64,000 nt of DNA. Origin: Mycobacterium rhizamassiliense. GTDB taxonomy: Bacteria > Actinomycetota > Actinomycetes > Mycobacteriales > Mycobacteriaceae. Position 1 is the first letter of the stretch; each line of letters starts with the position of its first letter. Below are positions 20,913 through 32,636 of this stretch, piece by piece. The notes beneath the pieces are model-generated. The model had not been told where the DNA came from and ran no database searches. It saw only the letters and a list, made by a program, of their open reading frames with translations. The DNA lies in assembly GCF_900157375.1 (NCBI RefSeq), contig NZ_LT721901.1:5103685-5167684 (forward strand). Reading direction: 5' to 3'. Made by a program: the position numbers and the translations under genes.

Positions 20913-23030
20913 ATGAAGACACGGTCGACGGGCTTCTACCGGTACGACCTGGACGGCTTGCGGGGCATCGCCATCGCGCTGGTCGCGGTGTTCCACATCT
21001 GGTTCGGGCGGGTGTCCGGCGGCGTCGACGTGTTCCTGGCGCTGTCCGGATTCTTCTTCGGCGGCAAGGTCCTTCGCGCCGCCCTGAACCCCGCCGTATC
21101 GCTCTCGCCGGTGGCCGAAACCATCCGGCTGATCCGCCGCCTGGTCCCCGCCCTGGTCGTCGTGCTGGCCGGCTGCGCGGTGCTGACGATCCTCGTGCAA
21201 CCGCAGACGCGCTGGGAGACCTTCGCCGACCAGAGCCTGGCCAGCCTGGGCTACTACCAGAACTGGGAGCTGGCCAACACCGTCTCGGATTACCTGCGGG
21301 CCGGTGAAGCGGTCAGCCCGCTGCAACACATCTGGTCCATGTCGGTGCAGGGCCAGTTCTTCATCGGCTTCCTGCTGCTCGTCACCGGCTGCGCGTACGT
21401 GTTGCAGCGCCTTTTTGGGGGCCGACAGGCCCCCTACCTGCGGACCGGCTTCGTCGTGCTGCTGAGCGCGCTCACGGTGGCGTCGTTCGTGTACGCGATC
21501 GTCGCGCACACCGACGACCAATCGATCGCGTACTACGACACCTTCGCCCGAGCGTGGGAGCTGCTGCTCGGCGCGCTCGTCGGCGCCCTGGTCCGCTACA
21601 TCCGCTGGCCGATGTGGCTGCGCACCGCCCTGGCCACCGTCTCGCTGGCCGCCATCGTGTCGTGCGGCGCGCTGATCGACGGCGTCAAGGAATTCCCGGG
21701 GCCGTGGGCGCTGGTGCCCGTCGGGGCCACGATGCTGATGGTCCTGGCCGGCGCCAACATCGAGGCGCACCCGTCGACCGGCGGCCGGCTGCCGCTGCCG
21801 AATCGGCTGCTGTCCACCCGGCCCATCGTGGAGCTGGGCGCCATCGCGTACTCGCTGTACCTATGGCACTGGCCGCTGCTCATCTTCTGGCTGTCCTACA
21901 CCGGCCACAAGCACGCCAACTTCCTCGAGGGCGCCGCGGTGCTGCTGGTCTCCGGGGTGCTGGCCTACCTCACCACCGAGCTCGTCGAGGACCCGCTGCG
22001 CTACCGGGCCCCGCAGGGCGCCGCGTCGCCGCTCCCGGTGACCTGGCACTCGCGGCTGCGCCGCCCGACGATGGCGTTGGGAACCGCGGTGGTGCTACTG
22101 GGCGTCACGCTGACCGCGACGTCGTTCAGCTGGCGCCAGCACATCACCGTGCTGCGGGCCGCCGGCAAGGAACTGACCGTGCTCAACCCGCAGGACTACC
22201 CCGGCGCGCGCGCCCTGACCGAACACGTGCGGGTGCCGTCGCTGCCGATGCGGCCCACGGTGCTGGAAGTCAAGCTGGATCATCCCGCGTCGACCAGGGA
22301 CGGCTGCATCAGCGACTTCGTCAACCCGGCGGTGGTCAACTGCGTCTACGGCGACCTCGCGTCCGACCGCACCATCGCGCTCGCCGGCGGCTCGCACGCC
22401 GAGCACTGGCTGCCCGCGCTCGACCTGCTCGGTCAGGTGCACCACTTCAAAGTGGTGACGTATCTGAAGATGGGCTGCCCGTTGTCGACCGAGCAGGTCC
22501 CGCTGATCATGGGCAACAACGCCCCATACCCGCAGTGCCGCGAATGGGTGCAGCGGACCATGGCCAAGCTGGTGTCCGACCGACCCGACTACGTGTTCAC
22601 CACCACGACCCGGCCCTGGAACATCAAGTCCGGTGATGTGATGCCTGCCACGTACATCGGCATCTGGCAAACGTTATCCGACAACAACATTCCGATTCTC
22701 GGCATGCGCGACACGCCATGGCTGGTGAAAAACGGCCAGCCGTTCGACCCCGCGGATTGCCTGGCCAAGAGAGGCGGCAGCGCGCAGTCCTGTGCGATCA
22801 AGCGCTCCGATTTGCTCTCCGATCGCAACCAAACTCTGGATTTCGTCGGGCAATTCCCGCTGCTCAAGGTGCTCGACATGTCGGACGCGGTGTGCCGTAG
22901 CGACGTCTGCCGTCCCGTCGAGGGAAACGTGCTGATCTACACCGGCGCTCACCACATCACGCCGACGTACATGAAGACGATGGCTCACGAACTCGGCCGG
23001 CAAATCGCGGCCGCCACCGGATGGTGGTGA
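20913..23030 (+). CDS. OafA-type O-acyltransferase with C-terminal SGNH domain (Rv1565c-like)
   Basis: A 705-residue membrane enzyme that would transfer acyl groups to an extracytoplasmic sugar or cell-wall glycan. The N-terminal acyltransferase-3 domain (residues 1-390) has about ten helices and the family motif YDLDGLRGIAIALVAVFHIW, in which the His is essential, plus GGVDVFLALSGFFFGGK and YSLYLWHWPLLIFW. The C-terminal part is an SGNH-hydrolase-like domain, with IALAGGSHAEHWLPALDLL as the Gly-x-Ser block and YTGAHHITPTYMKTMAHEL as the His block. The ATG at 20913 lacks a strong ribosome-binding site; GTG at 20829 is an in-frame alternative with GGGAG nearby. The acceptor is unknown. Confidence 0.85.
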   Translation: MKTRSTGFYRYDLDGLRGIAIALVAVFHIWFGRVSGGVDVFLALSGFFFGGKVLRAALNPAVSLSPVAETIRLIRRLVPALVVVLAGCAVLTILVQPQTRWETFADQSLASLGYYQNWELANTVSDYLRAGEAVSPLQHIWSMSVQGQFFIGFLLLVTGCAYVLQRLFGGRQAPYLRTGFVVLLSALTVASFVYAIVAHTDDQSIAYYDTFARAWELLLGALVGALVRYIRWPMWLRTALATVSLAAIVSCGALIDGVKEFPGPWALVPVGATMLMVLAGANIEAHPSTGGRLPLPNRLLSTRPIVELGAIAYSLYLWHWPLLIFWLSYTGHKHANFLEGAAVLLVSGVLAYLTTELVEDPLRYRAPQGAASPLPVTWHSRLRRPTMALGTAVVLLGVTLTATSFSWRQHITVLRAAGKELTVLNPQDYPGARALTEHVRVPSLPMRPTVLEVKLDHPASTRDGCISDFVNPAVVNCVYGDLASDRTIALAGGSHAEHWLPALDLLGQVHHFKVVTYLKMGCPLSTEQVPLIMGNNAPYPQCREWVQRTMAKLVSDRPDYVFTTTTRPWNIKSGDVMPATYIGIWQTLSDNNIPILGMRDTPWLVKNGQPFDPADCLAKRGGSAQSCAIKRSDLLSDRNQTLDFVGQFPLLKVLDMSDAVCRSDVCRPVEGNVLIYTGAHHITPTYMKTMAHELGRQIAAATGWW

Positions 23031-23066
23031 TCGACGGCTTAGTCCGCCCGGTCGCCCGCGCGCCGA

Positions 23067-23072
23067 TAAGGT
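23067..23072 (+). promoter_or_regulatory. -10 hexamer TAAGGT of treX
   Basis: TAAGGT ends six bases before the treX ATG at 23079, with no Shine-Dalgarno sequence; probable leaderless start of the treXYZ operon. Confidence 0.5.
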
Positions 23073-23078
23073 CGACAC

Positions 23079-25292
<2,214 letters not shown>

Positions 25293-25295
25293 CAC

Positions 25296-27596
25296 ATGCC
25301 CTTTCCGGTGCTGTCCACCTACCGGTTGCAGCTGCGCGGCCCCGATAGCGGATTCGGGTTCACGTTCGCCGACGCCGAGGACGTGATCGACTACCTCGAC
25401 GAACTCGGGGTCTCGCACGTGTACCTGTCCCCGATCCTCACCGCCACGCACGGATCCAGCCACGGCTACGACGTCACCGACCCGACGACGGTGTCCGCGG
25501 AGTTGGGCGGCGCCGAGGGACTGTCTCGGTTGTCGGCGGCGGCGAAGGCCCGCGGCCTGGGCCTGATCGTCGACATCGTGCCCAACCACGTCGGGGTCGA
25601 CCAGCCCGAGCAGAACCCGTGGTGGTGGGACGTCCTGCAAAATGGGCGCTCGTCGCGCTACGCGACCTTCTTCGACATCGACTGGGACCTCGACGAGGCC
25701 GGCCGAATTGTGTTGCCGGTCTTGGGTTCCGACGATGATGCCGCCGACCTCACCGTCGATGGCGAGCTGCTGCGGCTGGGCGATCTGAAGTTCCCCATCG
25801 CCCCCGGCACCGGCGACGGAACCGGCCCCGAGGTGCACGATCGCCAGCATTACCGACTGGTGGGCTGGCGCAATGGGGTCGTCGGGTATCGCCGGTTCTT
25901 CTCCATCACCTCGCTGGCAGGGCTACGCCAGGAGGACCGCGAGGTGTTCGACGCCAGCCACGCCGAGGTCGCGCGCTGGGTGCGTGAGGGGCTGGTCGAC
26001 GGCGTGCGCATCGACCACCCCGACGGATTGGCCGACCCCAGCGGGTATTTGGCGTGGCTGCGCGAATTGCTGGGCCCGGACGCCTACATCGTGATCGAGA
26101 AGATCCTGGCCGTCGACGAGGCCCTGGAACCGACACTGCCGGTCGACGGCACCACCGGCTACGACGTGCTGCGCGAGGTGGGCGGCGTCTTCGTCGACCC
26201 CGCCGGGGCGCCCGCACTCACCGCGCTGGTCGAGTCGGCCGGCGTCGACTATCACGCGATGCCGACGATGCTCGCCGAACTGAAGCTGCACGCGGCCACC
26301 GGCACGCTGGCCAGCGAGCTGCGTCGGCTCCGGCGCAGCATCGCCGCGACGGCGGGCACCGATCATCGGCTGCTGCCCGAGGCGGTGGCCGCGCTGCTGC
26401 GCCACGTCGACGTCTACCGCTCCGACTACCCGGGCCTGGCCGCGGTCCTGCCCGCCGCGCTCGCCGAAACCCAAGCCGCGGAACCGGAATTGGGGCCTGC
26501 GCTGCAGGTGATCGCCGCGGCGCTGGCCCGGGGCGACGAGCCGGCCGCACGGTTGCAACAGCTGTGCGGGGCCGTCACCGCCAAGGCCGTCGAGGATTGC
26601 CTGTTCTACCGCGACGCCCGCCTGGTGTCGCTCAACGAGGTCGGCGGCGAACCGCATCGGTTCGGCGTCGGCAGCGCCGAGCTCCACCACAGCTCCGCCA
26701 CCCGGCTGCACAGGTGGCCGCGCACGATGACGACGTTGACCACCCACGACACCAAGCGCGGCGAGGACGTGCGCGCCCGCATCGGCGTCCTGTCCCAGGT
26801 GCCGTCGCTGTGGACGGAGTTCCTGGCCCGCTGGGAGATCGCGGCCCCCTCCCCCGATCCGGCGACCGGACAGTTCTTGTGGCAGAACATCTTCGGCGTC
26901 TGGCCGGTCAACGGCGAGGTCACCGGCGAGCTGCGCGACCGCCTACACCGCTACGCCGAGAAGGCCATCCGCGAAGCGGCCTGGCACACCTCGTGGAACG
27001 ATCCGGATCCCGCGTTCGAGGGGGCGGTGCACGGCTGGCTGGACACCGTCCTCGACGGACCCGTCGCCGGGCAGCTGACCGAGCTTGTCGCCCAACTGAA
27101 TCCGCATGCGGCAAGTGACGCGCTGGGCCAGAAGCTGCTGGCGCTGACGGTGCCGGGAACCCCGGACGTCTACCAGGGCACCGAGCTGTGGGACGACAGC
27201 CTGGTCGATCCCGACAACCGGCGCGCGGTGGACTACGACGCGCGCAGGGCCGCCTTGCGCGCCCTCGAGCACCCGAAGATCCGGGTCGTCACCACGGCGC
27301 TGCGGATGCGCCGCGCCCATCCCGATACCTTCGCGCGTGGCGACTACGTCCCGCTGCTCGCCGACGGGGACGCCAGCGACCACGTGGTCGCGTTCGGCCG
27401 CGGCACCGACATCGTGGTCGCGGTCACCCGCTGGACGGTGCGGCTCTCCGAAACCGGCTGGGGCAACACCGTGCTGCCGCTTCCCGACGGCACCTGGAAA
27501 GACACGTTCAGCGGGGTCATCGCGGACGGGCCCACGTCGGCCGCCCAATTGTTCGCCGCCCTGCCCGTCGCGCTGCTGGAGCGCCACCATGACTGA
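25296..27596 (+). CDS. treY: Maltooligosyltrehalose synthase
   Basis: TreY rearranges the reducing-end alpha-1,4 bond of a maltooligosaccharide to alpha-1,1, producing maltooligosyltrehalose. The 766-residue length is typical. GH13 motifs: GLIVDIVPNHVGVDQPEQNP; the nucleophile aspartate in DGVRIDHPDGLADPSG; the general acid in AYIVIEKILAVDEALEP; and TTLTTHDTKRGEDVRARI. LLALTVPGTPDVYQGTELW precedes the C-terminal domain. It begins three bases after treX, and its last eight bases overlap the start of treZ, giving likely translational coupling. Works with TreZ to release free trehalose, a precursor for mycobacterial glycolipids and a stress solute. Confidence 0.97.
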   Translation: MPFPVLSTYRLQLRGPDSGFGFTFADAEDVIDYLDELGVSHVYLSPILTATHGSSHGYDVTDPTTVSAELGGAEGLSRLSAAAKARGLGLIVDIVPNHVGVDQPEQNPWWWDVLQNGRSSRYATFFDIDWDLDEAGRIVLPVLGSDDDAADLTVDGELLRLGDLKFPIAPGTGDGTGPEVHDRQHYRLVGWRNGVVGYRRFFSITSLAGLRQEDREVFDASHAEVARWVREGLVDGVRIDHPDGLADPSGYLAWLRELLGPDAYIVIEKILAVDEALEPTLPVDGTTGYDVLREVGGVFVDPAGAPALTALVESAGVDYHAMPTMLAELKLHAATGTLASELRRLRRSIAATAGTDHRLLPEAVAALLRHVDVYRSDYPGLAAVLPAALAETQAAEPELGPALQVIAAALARGDEPAARLQQLCGAVTAKAVEDCLFYRDARLVSLNEVGGEPHRFGVGSAELHHSSATRLHRWPRTMTTLTTHDTKRGEDVRARIGVLSQVPSLWTEFLARWEIAAPSPDPATGQFLWQNIFGVWPVNGEVTGELRDRLHRYAEKAIREAAWHTSWNDPDPAFEGAVHGWLDTVLDGPVAGQLTELVAQLNPHAASDALGQKLLALTVPGTPDVYQGTELWDDSLVDPDNRRAVDYDARRAALRALEHPKIRVVTTALRMRRAHPDTFARGDYVPLLADGDASDHVVAFGRGTDIVVAVTRWTVRLSETGWGNTVLPLPDGTWKDTFSGVIADGPTSAAQLFAALPVALLERHHD

Positions 27597-29313
27597 ATTC
27601 CGGGTCTGGGCGCCCAAACCCGCGCGGGTGCAGCTGGACGTCGACGGCGCGCTGCACGCGATGACGCGCTCCGGTGACGGCTGGTGGCACGCGGACGTCG
27701 ATGCCCCGGCGGACGCCCGCTACGGGTATGCGCTCGACGACGACCCCAAGGTGCTGCCCGACCCGCGGTCGGCCCGTCAGCCCGACGGGGTGCACGAACG
27801 CTCGCAGCGCTGGGATGCCGGCGCGGCGCGATGGACCGACGGCGACTGGGCGGGCCGGCCGGTCGAGGGCGCGGTCGTCTACGAGCTGCACATCGGAACC
27901 TTCACCGCGGCCGGCACTTTCGACGCCGCCATCGAGAAGCTGGACTACCTGGTGGAGCTGGGCGTCGATTTCGTCGAGCTGATGCCCGTCAACTCCTTCG
28001 CCGGCACGCACGGCTGGGGCTACGACGGCGTGCTGTGGTACAGCGTGCACGAGCCTTACGGCGGCCCCGACGGGCTGGTCCGGTTCGTCGACGCCTGCCA
28101 CGCCCGCGGGCTGGCGGTGCTGATCGACGCGGTGTTCAACCACCTCGGCCCGTCCGGCAATTACCTGCCGAAGTTCGGCCCCTACCTTTCGTCGGGCAGC
28201 AACCCGTGGGGCGAAGGCGTCAACATCGCCGACGCCGACTCCGACGAGGTCCGCCGCTACATCATCGGGTGCGCGCTGCGCTGGATGCGCGACTTCCACG
28301 CCGACGGCCTGCGCCTGGACGCGGTGCACGCGCTGGTCGACACCACCGCCATCCACATCCTCGAAGAGCTCGCCACCGAAACCGATTGGCTCGCAGCGCA
28401 GCTCGGACGTCCGCTGTCGCTGGTCGCCGAGAGCGACCTCAACGACCCGCGGCTGATCACGCCGCGCGACCGCGGCGGCCTCGGCATCACCGCGCAATGG
28501 GCCGACGACATCCACCACGCCGTCCACACCGCGGTGTCCGGCGAACGGCAAGGGTATTACGCCGACTTCGGTTCGCTGGCCACGCTGGGCCAGACGCTGC
28601 GTCACGGCTTCTTCCACGCCGGCACGTATTCGTCGTTCCGGCACCGCAGGCACGGGCGGCCGCTGGACACGTCGGCCATTCCCGCGACGCGGCTGCTCGC
28701 CTATACCTGCACCCACGACCAGGTGGGCAACCGCGCCCTCGGCGATCGGCCGTCGCAGAACCTCGACCCGGGCCAGCTGGCGATCAAGGCCGCCCTGGTG
28801 CTTGGTTCGCCTTACACGACAATGCTTTTCATGGGCGAGGAATGGGGCGCGTCCACGCCGTTCCAATTCTTCAGTTCCCATCCCGAGCCGGAGCTCGCCC
28901 GCGCCACCGCCGAGGGCCGCAAGGCCGAATTCGCCGAGCACGGTTGGGACGCCGACGATATTCCCGACCCGCAGGACCCGCAGACGTTCCTGCGCTCCAA
29001 ACTCGATTGGGACGAGGTCAGGGCGGGCGAACACGCCGCGCTGCTGGGCTTCTACCGGGATCTGATCGCGTTGCGGCGCAACGAGTCCGACCTGGCCAAC
29101 CCCTGGCTGAACAACGTCACCGTCGACTACGACGAGGAGCTGGCCTGGATCATCCTGTCTCGTGGGCAGTTACGCATCGTCTGCAACCTCAGCACCGAGC
29201 CGGTGACGGTGCCGCTGGCCGGTGATGTCGTGCTGTGCTGGGGCGAGCCGGCCGTCGGCGCTGAGAGCACGGCACTGCAGGGACATTCGGTCGCGATACT
29301 GCGCCGGGGGTGA
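27589..29313 (+). CDS. treZ: Maltooligosyltrehalose trehalohydrolase
   Basis: TreZ cleaves the alpha-1,4 bond next to the trehalose end of maltooligosyltrehalose, releasing trehalose. The 574-residue protein has an N-terminal beta-sandwich (residues 1-90, MTEFRVWAPKPARVQLDV) and a GH13 barrel with GLAVLIDAVFNHLGPSGNYL. The nucleophile aspartate is in ADGLRLDAVHALVDTTAIHI, the acid glutamate in LSLVAESDLNDPRLITP and the third carboxylate in AYTCTHDQVGNRALGDRP. The ATG at 27589 lies inside the end of treY (eight-base overlap); a longer in-frame reading from 27337 is antisense-free but lies wholly within treY and is rejected. Length is close to the 580 residues of the M. tuberculosis protein. 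Confidence 0.96.
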   Translation: MTEFRVWAPKPARVQLDVDGALHAMTRSGDGWWHADVDAPADARYGYALDDDPKVLPDPRSARQPDGVHERSQRWDAGAARWTDGDWAGRPVEGAVVYELHIGTFTAAGTFDAAIEKLDYLVELGVDFVELMPVNSFAGTHGWGYDGVLWYSVHEPYGGPDGLVRFVDACHARGLAVLIDAVFNHLGPSGNYLPKFGPYLSSGSNPWGEGVNIADADSDEVRRYIIGCALRWMRDFHADGLRLDAVHALVDTTAIHILEELATETDWLAAQLGRPLSLVAESDLNDPRLITPRDRGGLGITAQWADDIHHAVHTAVSGERQGYYADFGSLATLGQTLRHGFFHAGTYSSFRHRRHGRPLDTSAIPATRLLAYTCTHDQVGNRALGDRPSQNLDPGQLAIKAALVLGSPYTTMLFMGEEWGASTPFQFFSSHPEPELARATAEGRKAEFAEHGWDADDIPDPQDPQTFLRSKLDWDEVRAGEHAALLGFYRDLIALRRNESDLANPWLNNVTVDYDEELAWIILSRGQLRIVCNLSTEPVTVPLAGDVVLCWGEPAVGAESTALQGHSVAILRRG

Positions 29314-29322
29314 CCCAGCCGC

Positions 29323-29328
29323 TACCAT
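29323..29328 (+). promoter_or_regulatory. -10 hexamer TACCAT
   Basis: TACCAT ends six bases before the ATG at 29335 and there is no Shine-Dalgarno sequence, so the methyltransferase gene probably has its own leaderless transcript 21 bp after treZ. Confidence 0.5.
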
Positions 29329-29334
29329 CGGCGC

Positions 29335-29991
29335 ATGGCCGAGCCATCCGCCAGGGATTTCGTGCCGGCGGCCCCGCAGCTGTGGACCTATGACGCGCTG
29401 AGCTTCCTGCTCACGAAGGCGCGGCGGTGGCGGCCGGCGCTGCTCGCGCAACTGTCCCCCACACCCGAAGACGTGATCGCCGACATCGGCTGTGGCACCG
29501 GTACGCAACTGCGCCTGGTCGCCCGCGCATGCCCGTCGGCGACGCTGATCGGCATCGACCCCGACGCGGCGATCCGGCGGCGGGCCGGCGCCAAGCTCGC
29601 GGGACTGACACCGGCGGTGGAGCTACTTCCCGGTTACGCCCGCAACGCGGCGGACCTGTTGCGCGGCCGCGGCGTGACAAAGGTGTTGTCCTCCCTGGTC
29701 TTTCATCAGGTTCCGCTCGAAGAGAAGCGCGCGGGCCTGGCCGCGATGCGCGATTCGCTGCGGCCCGGCGGCAGCCTGCATGTCGCCGACTACGGTCTGC
29801 AGCGCACCGCGAAGATGCGCAAGCGATTTCGCCTCGTCCAGAAGGGCGACGGGTTCGACAACACCGAGCCCAACGCGCAGGGCGTGCTTCCCGAACTGAT
29901 GGCCGACGTCGGATTCGACCGCGTCGAGGAGACCCATGTCTTCGAGACCGTCAGCGGATCGATGTCGATCTATCGCGCCGTGCGCGGGTAG
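29335..29991 (+). CDS. Class I SAM-dependent methyltransferase
   Basis: A 218-residue methyltransferase of unknown substrate. Motif I is VIADIGCGTGTQLRLVA (residues about 47-63), the acidic loop after strand 2 is LIGIDPDAAIRRRAG, and the post-III segment is LRPGGSLHVADYGLQR. The acceptor-site half, FRLVQKGDGFDNTEPNAQG, is not diagnostic. The ATG at 29335 is six bases after TACCAT. It is placed between treZ and a beta-lactamase-fold hydrolase, a position with no equivalent in M. tuberculosis as far as I recall. A small-molecule or lipid substrate is possible but there is no evidence. Confidence 0.82.
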   Translation: MAEPSARDFVPAAPQLWTYDALSFLLTKARRWRPALLAQLSPTPEDVIADIGCGTGTQLRLVARACPSATLIGIDPDAAIRRRAGAKLAGLTPAVELLPGYARNAADLLRGRGVTKVLSSLVFHQVPLEEKRAGLAAMRDSLRPGGSLHVADYGLQRTAKMRKRFRLVQKGDGFDNTEPNAQGVLPELMADVGFDRVEETHVFETVSGSMSIYRAVRG

Positions 29992-30044
29992 CGCTAGCAT
30001 CACCGCTATCCCCACATCACCGCGATGCTGCATCGGAGCAGAAC

Positions 30045-31274
30045 ATGGCGCAGAAGGTCCAGATCCCGCCCGATCTCATCGGGGGCGACGTCGACGCGGG
30101 GTATGGCAAGGTCGCCGACGCCTTTCGGCGCAACCTCGGCAGCGGTCAGGAGGTCGGCGCCGCGATCGCCGTGTACCGCGACGGCCGCAAGGTCGTCGAC
30201 TTGTGGGGCGGCTACCGCAACGGGAAGACGCGGGCGCCGTGGCAGCACGACACCCTCGTCAACGTCTTCTCGACCACCAAAGGCGTTGCATCCCTTGCGG
30301 TCGCGCTGGCCGCCTCCCGGGGCCATCTCTCGTACGACGCCAATGTCGCCGACTACTGGCCGGAATTCGCTCAGGCCGGCAAAGAGGCGATCACCGTCCG
30401 CCAACTGCTGGCGCATCAGGCCGGCTTGCCCGTCGTCAAACCGCCGCTGACGCTGCAGGAGCTCGCCGACCCGCCGAGGATGTCGGCCAGACTCGCGGCG
30501 CAGGCGCCCGCGTGGACCCCGGGGACCAGGCACGGTTACCACGGCATCACGCTGGGCTGGTACGAAGGCGAGCTGATCCGCCGCACCGACCCGGCCGGGC
30601 GTTCGCTGGGCCGGTTCTTCGCCGAGGAGATCGCCGGCCCGCTCGGGCTGGACTTCCACATCGGCCTGCCGGCCTCGGTCGATCGCGATCGCGTCGCACT
30701 CCTGGACGGCTGGTCCTTGCCCCAGCTCCTGTTTCATCTGAACACCATGCCGCGCGGCCTGGCGCTGGCGCTGTTCAACCCGTTTGACCTCGCGGCGCCC
30801 GCGCTGGCCATCGCCAAGGGGATCAACAACCTGGAGGACTTCAACCGCGACGAGCTCCGCGTCGTCGAGATGCCCGCCGTCAACGGCACCGGCACCGCGC
30901 GCGCCATCGCCAGGCTGTACGGCAGCGCCGGCACCGGCGACCCCGAACTCGGCCTGAGTGCCGGCACCCTCGACGCCCTGAAGCAGCCCGCGCAGCCGCC
31001 GACAAAGGGGTTGCGCGACAAGGTGTTACACGTCGAATCGAACTTCACCCTGGGCTTCAACAAGCCCAGTCCCCTCTGCACCTTCGGTTCGTCGATGAAT
31101 GCCTTCGGCACGCCGGGGGCGGGCGGCTCGTTCGGGTTTGCCGATCCGGACACCGGCATCGGGTTCGGCTACGTGATGAACAAGCTGGGCTTCTACCTGG
31201 TGAACGACCCGAGGGAACTCGCCCTGCGGCAGGCGCTGTTCCGCGATGTCCTGGGTGCCAGGCCCCAGACCTAG
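30045..31274 (+). CDS. Serine hydrolase of the beta-lactamase / esterase class C family
   Basis: A 409-residue protein of the class C beta-lactamase fold, in mycobacteria usually esterases or peptidases (LipD/LipL/EstB type) rather than antibiotic resistance enzymes. The catalytic S-x-x-K is in NVFSTTKGVASLAVALAA (Ser about residue 81, Lys 84). The second motif tyrosine is probably in RHGYHGITLGWYEGEL, and the C-terminal K/H-x-G loop is replaced by GTPGAGGSFGFADPDT. No signal peptide is visible, suggesting a cytoplasmic or non-classically exported enzyme. CGGAGC lies a few bases before the ATG at 30045. Its stop overlaps the convergent mocR gene by four bases. Substrate unknown. Confidence 0.82.
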   Translation: MAQKVQIPPDLIGGDVDAGYGKVADAFRRNLGSGQEVGAAIAVYRDGRKVVDLWGGYRNGKTRAPWQHDTLVNVFSTTKGVASLAVALAASRGHLSYDANVADYWPEFAQAGKEAITVRQLLAHQAGLPVVKPPLTLQELADPPRMSARLAAQAPAWTPGTRHGYHGITLGWYEGELIRRTDPAGRSLGRFFAEEIAGPLGLDFHIGLPASVDRDRVALLDGWSLPQLLFHLNTMPRGLALALFNPFDLAAPALAIAKGINNLEDFNRDELRVVEMPAVNGTGTARAIARLYGSAGTGDPELGLSAGTLDALKQPAQPPTKGLRDKVLHVESNFTLGFNKPSPLCTFGSSMNAFGTPGAGGSFGFADPDTGIGFGYVMNKLGFYLVNDPRELALRQALFRDVLGARPQT

Positions 31275-32605
31275 ACGCTGGAGCGCCCGGCGCTGCGCAG
31301 CGCGTTGGCCACCGCGTCGGCGAGCGGGTCGATCTCGTCGTCGGCCAGGTCCGCCACGGTGATCCGGATGCCCGCGGGCGTGCGAATCCGGAACCGGGTG
31401 CCGGGGGCGGCGGCCCAGCCCGCGGCGAGTAGCCGCGTGATCGCGACCGTCTCGTCGGGAACGGGGATCCACACGTTGAGGCCGGACCGCCCGTGCGCGA
31501 CGACACCGCGGTTCGCCAGCGCGTCCCGTAATCCGGTGCGGATGCTCGCGTATCGCCGCTCCGCCGTCGCGACGAGGCGAGTCGCCGCGTCGTCGGACCA
31601 CAGGCTCACGGCCAGACCCTGCAGCAGGTGACTCACCCACCCGGGCCCCAACCGCAGCCGACCGTGCACCCGCTCGACGGTGCGCTCATCCCCGGCGAGC
31701 ACGGCGACGCGCAGGTCCGGGCCGTAGGCCTTGGACGCCGAGCGAACGAAGGCCCAATGCGTGGTCGATCCGGCCAACGTGTGCAGCGGCGCGCCGGAAA
31801 TGCCCGCGCAGTGGTCGTCCTCGACCAGCAGGACGTCGCGGCCGGCCACCACCGCGCGCAGCGCGCGGGCGCGGTCCGGCGACAACGCCGCCCCGGTGGG
31901 GTTCTGCGCGCGATTGGTCAGGATCAGCGCGCGCACACCGCGGTCCAGCGCCTGGGTCACGTCGGCGACCAACGGCCCGTCGTCGTCGACACCGACGGGC
32001 TCGGCCGAAAGCCCCAGCGCCGCAAGCAGATCCAGGAGATTCGCCCAGCCCGGGTCTTCGACCGCCACCCGATCACCGGGACGCAGGTGCGCGGTGAGGG
32101 CACGCTCGATGCCGTCGAGTGCGCCGCTGGTGACCGCGAGGTGCTCGGCCGCAACCCCGTCCGCGGACAGTGTCGCGCGGGCGTGCTCGGCCAGCCCGGG
32201 CGACAGCGCCGGCTCCCCATACAACACCGGACGACCGACGGTTCTCCAATTCGATTGCAGCACAGCGGCAATCGGCAGCAGCGCGGGATCCGGAGCGCCG
32301 GTGGACAGGTCGCGCACCCCCGCGGGGACGTCGAGCCCCAGCAGCGAGCGGGGGGTGGTCGCGGGCCGGTGCCGCACCCGGGTGCCGCGACGGCCCGCGG
32401 TTTCGATGGCCCCGCGATCGCGCAGCAGCCGGTACGCGGCGGCGGCGGTGTTGGCGTTCACCCCGAGCTGGCCGGCCAGTTCCCGGATCGGCGGCAGCGC
32501 GTCCCCGGGCGCCAGCGAGCCCGCCGAGATCGCTTCCTCGATGTTGGCGGCTATGGACTCCGCGCCCGTTCCGGCTATGCTCTGTTGTACTGGCACGAAA
32601 TGCAT
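31271..32605 (-). CDS. MocR/PdxR-type regulator (GntR winged helix fused to aminotransferase fold)
   Basis: A 444-residue chimera. Residues about 10-75 form a GntR winged helix (PPIRELAGQLGVNANTAAAA, then YRLLRDRGAIETAGRRGTRV). The rest is a type I aminotransferase fold with the PLP-binding lysine in FVRSASKAYGPDLRVAVLA, the pyridine-contacting aspartate in VLLVEDDHCAG and NRAQNPTGAALSPDRARAL. Such proteins use PLP or a PLP adduct as effector and often regulate vitamin B6 or related genes. It is divergent from a pyridoxamine-phosphate-oxidase-like gene with 31 bp between, containing two TGTACT direct repeats. The ATG at 32605 follows TAATAG by six bases without ribosome-binding site, so it may be leaderless and self-regulated. 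Confidence 0.88.
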   Translation of the reverse strand: MHFVPVQQSIAGTGAESIAANIEEAISAGSLAPGDALPPIRELAGQLGVNANTAAAAYRLLRDRGAIETAGRRGTRVRHRPATTPRSLLGLDVPAGVRDLSTGAPDPALLPIAAVLQSNWRTVGRPVLYGEPALSPGLAEHARATLSADGVAAEHLAVTSGALDGIERALTAHLRPGDRVAVEDPGWANLLDLLAALGLSAEPVGVDDDGPLVADVTQALDRGVRALILTNRAQNPTGAALSPDRARALRAVVAGRDVLLVEDDHCAGISGAPLHTLAGSTTHWAFVRSASKAYGPDLRVAVLAGDERTVERVHGRLRLGPGWVSHLLQGLAVSLWSDDAATRLVATAERRYASIRTGLRDALANRGVVAHGRSGLNVWIPVPDETVAITRLLAAGWAAAPGTRFRIRTPAGIRITVADLADDEIDPLADAVANALRSAGRSSV

Positions 32606-32613
32606 TATGTACT
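32586..32613. promoter_or_regulatory. Candidate MocR operator: TGTACT direct repeats
   Basis: TGTACT occurs at 32586-32591 and 32608-32613 in the same orientation, 22 bp apart (about two helical turns), the spacing style used by MocR-type dimers. The second copy overlaps the -10 hexamer TACTAT (32610-32615) of the divergent oxidase-like gene; the first is inside the mocR coding start. Confidence 0.55.
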
Positions 32614-32636
32614 ATTACAAACTCAAGAGGCAATCC

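Noticed and set aside
30045..31274. Antibiotic-resistance beta-lactamase
   Set aside because: Only the class C fold with S-x-x-K is seen; motifs fit mycobacterial esterases and there is no signal peptide.
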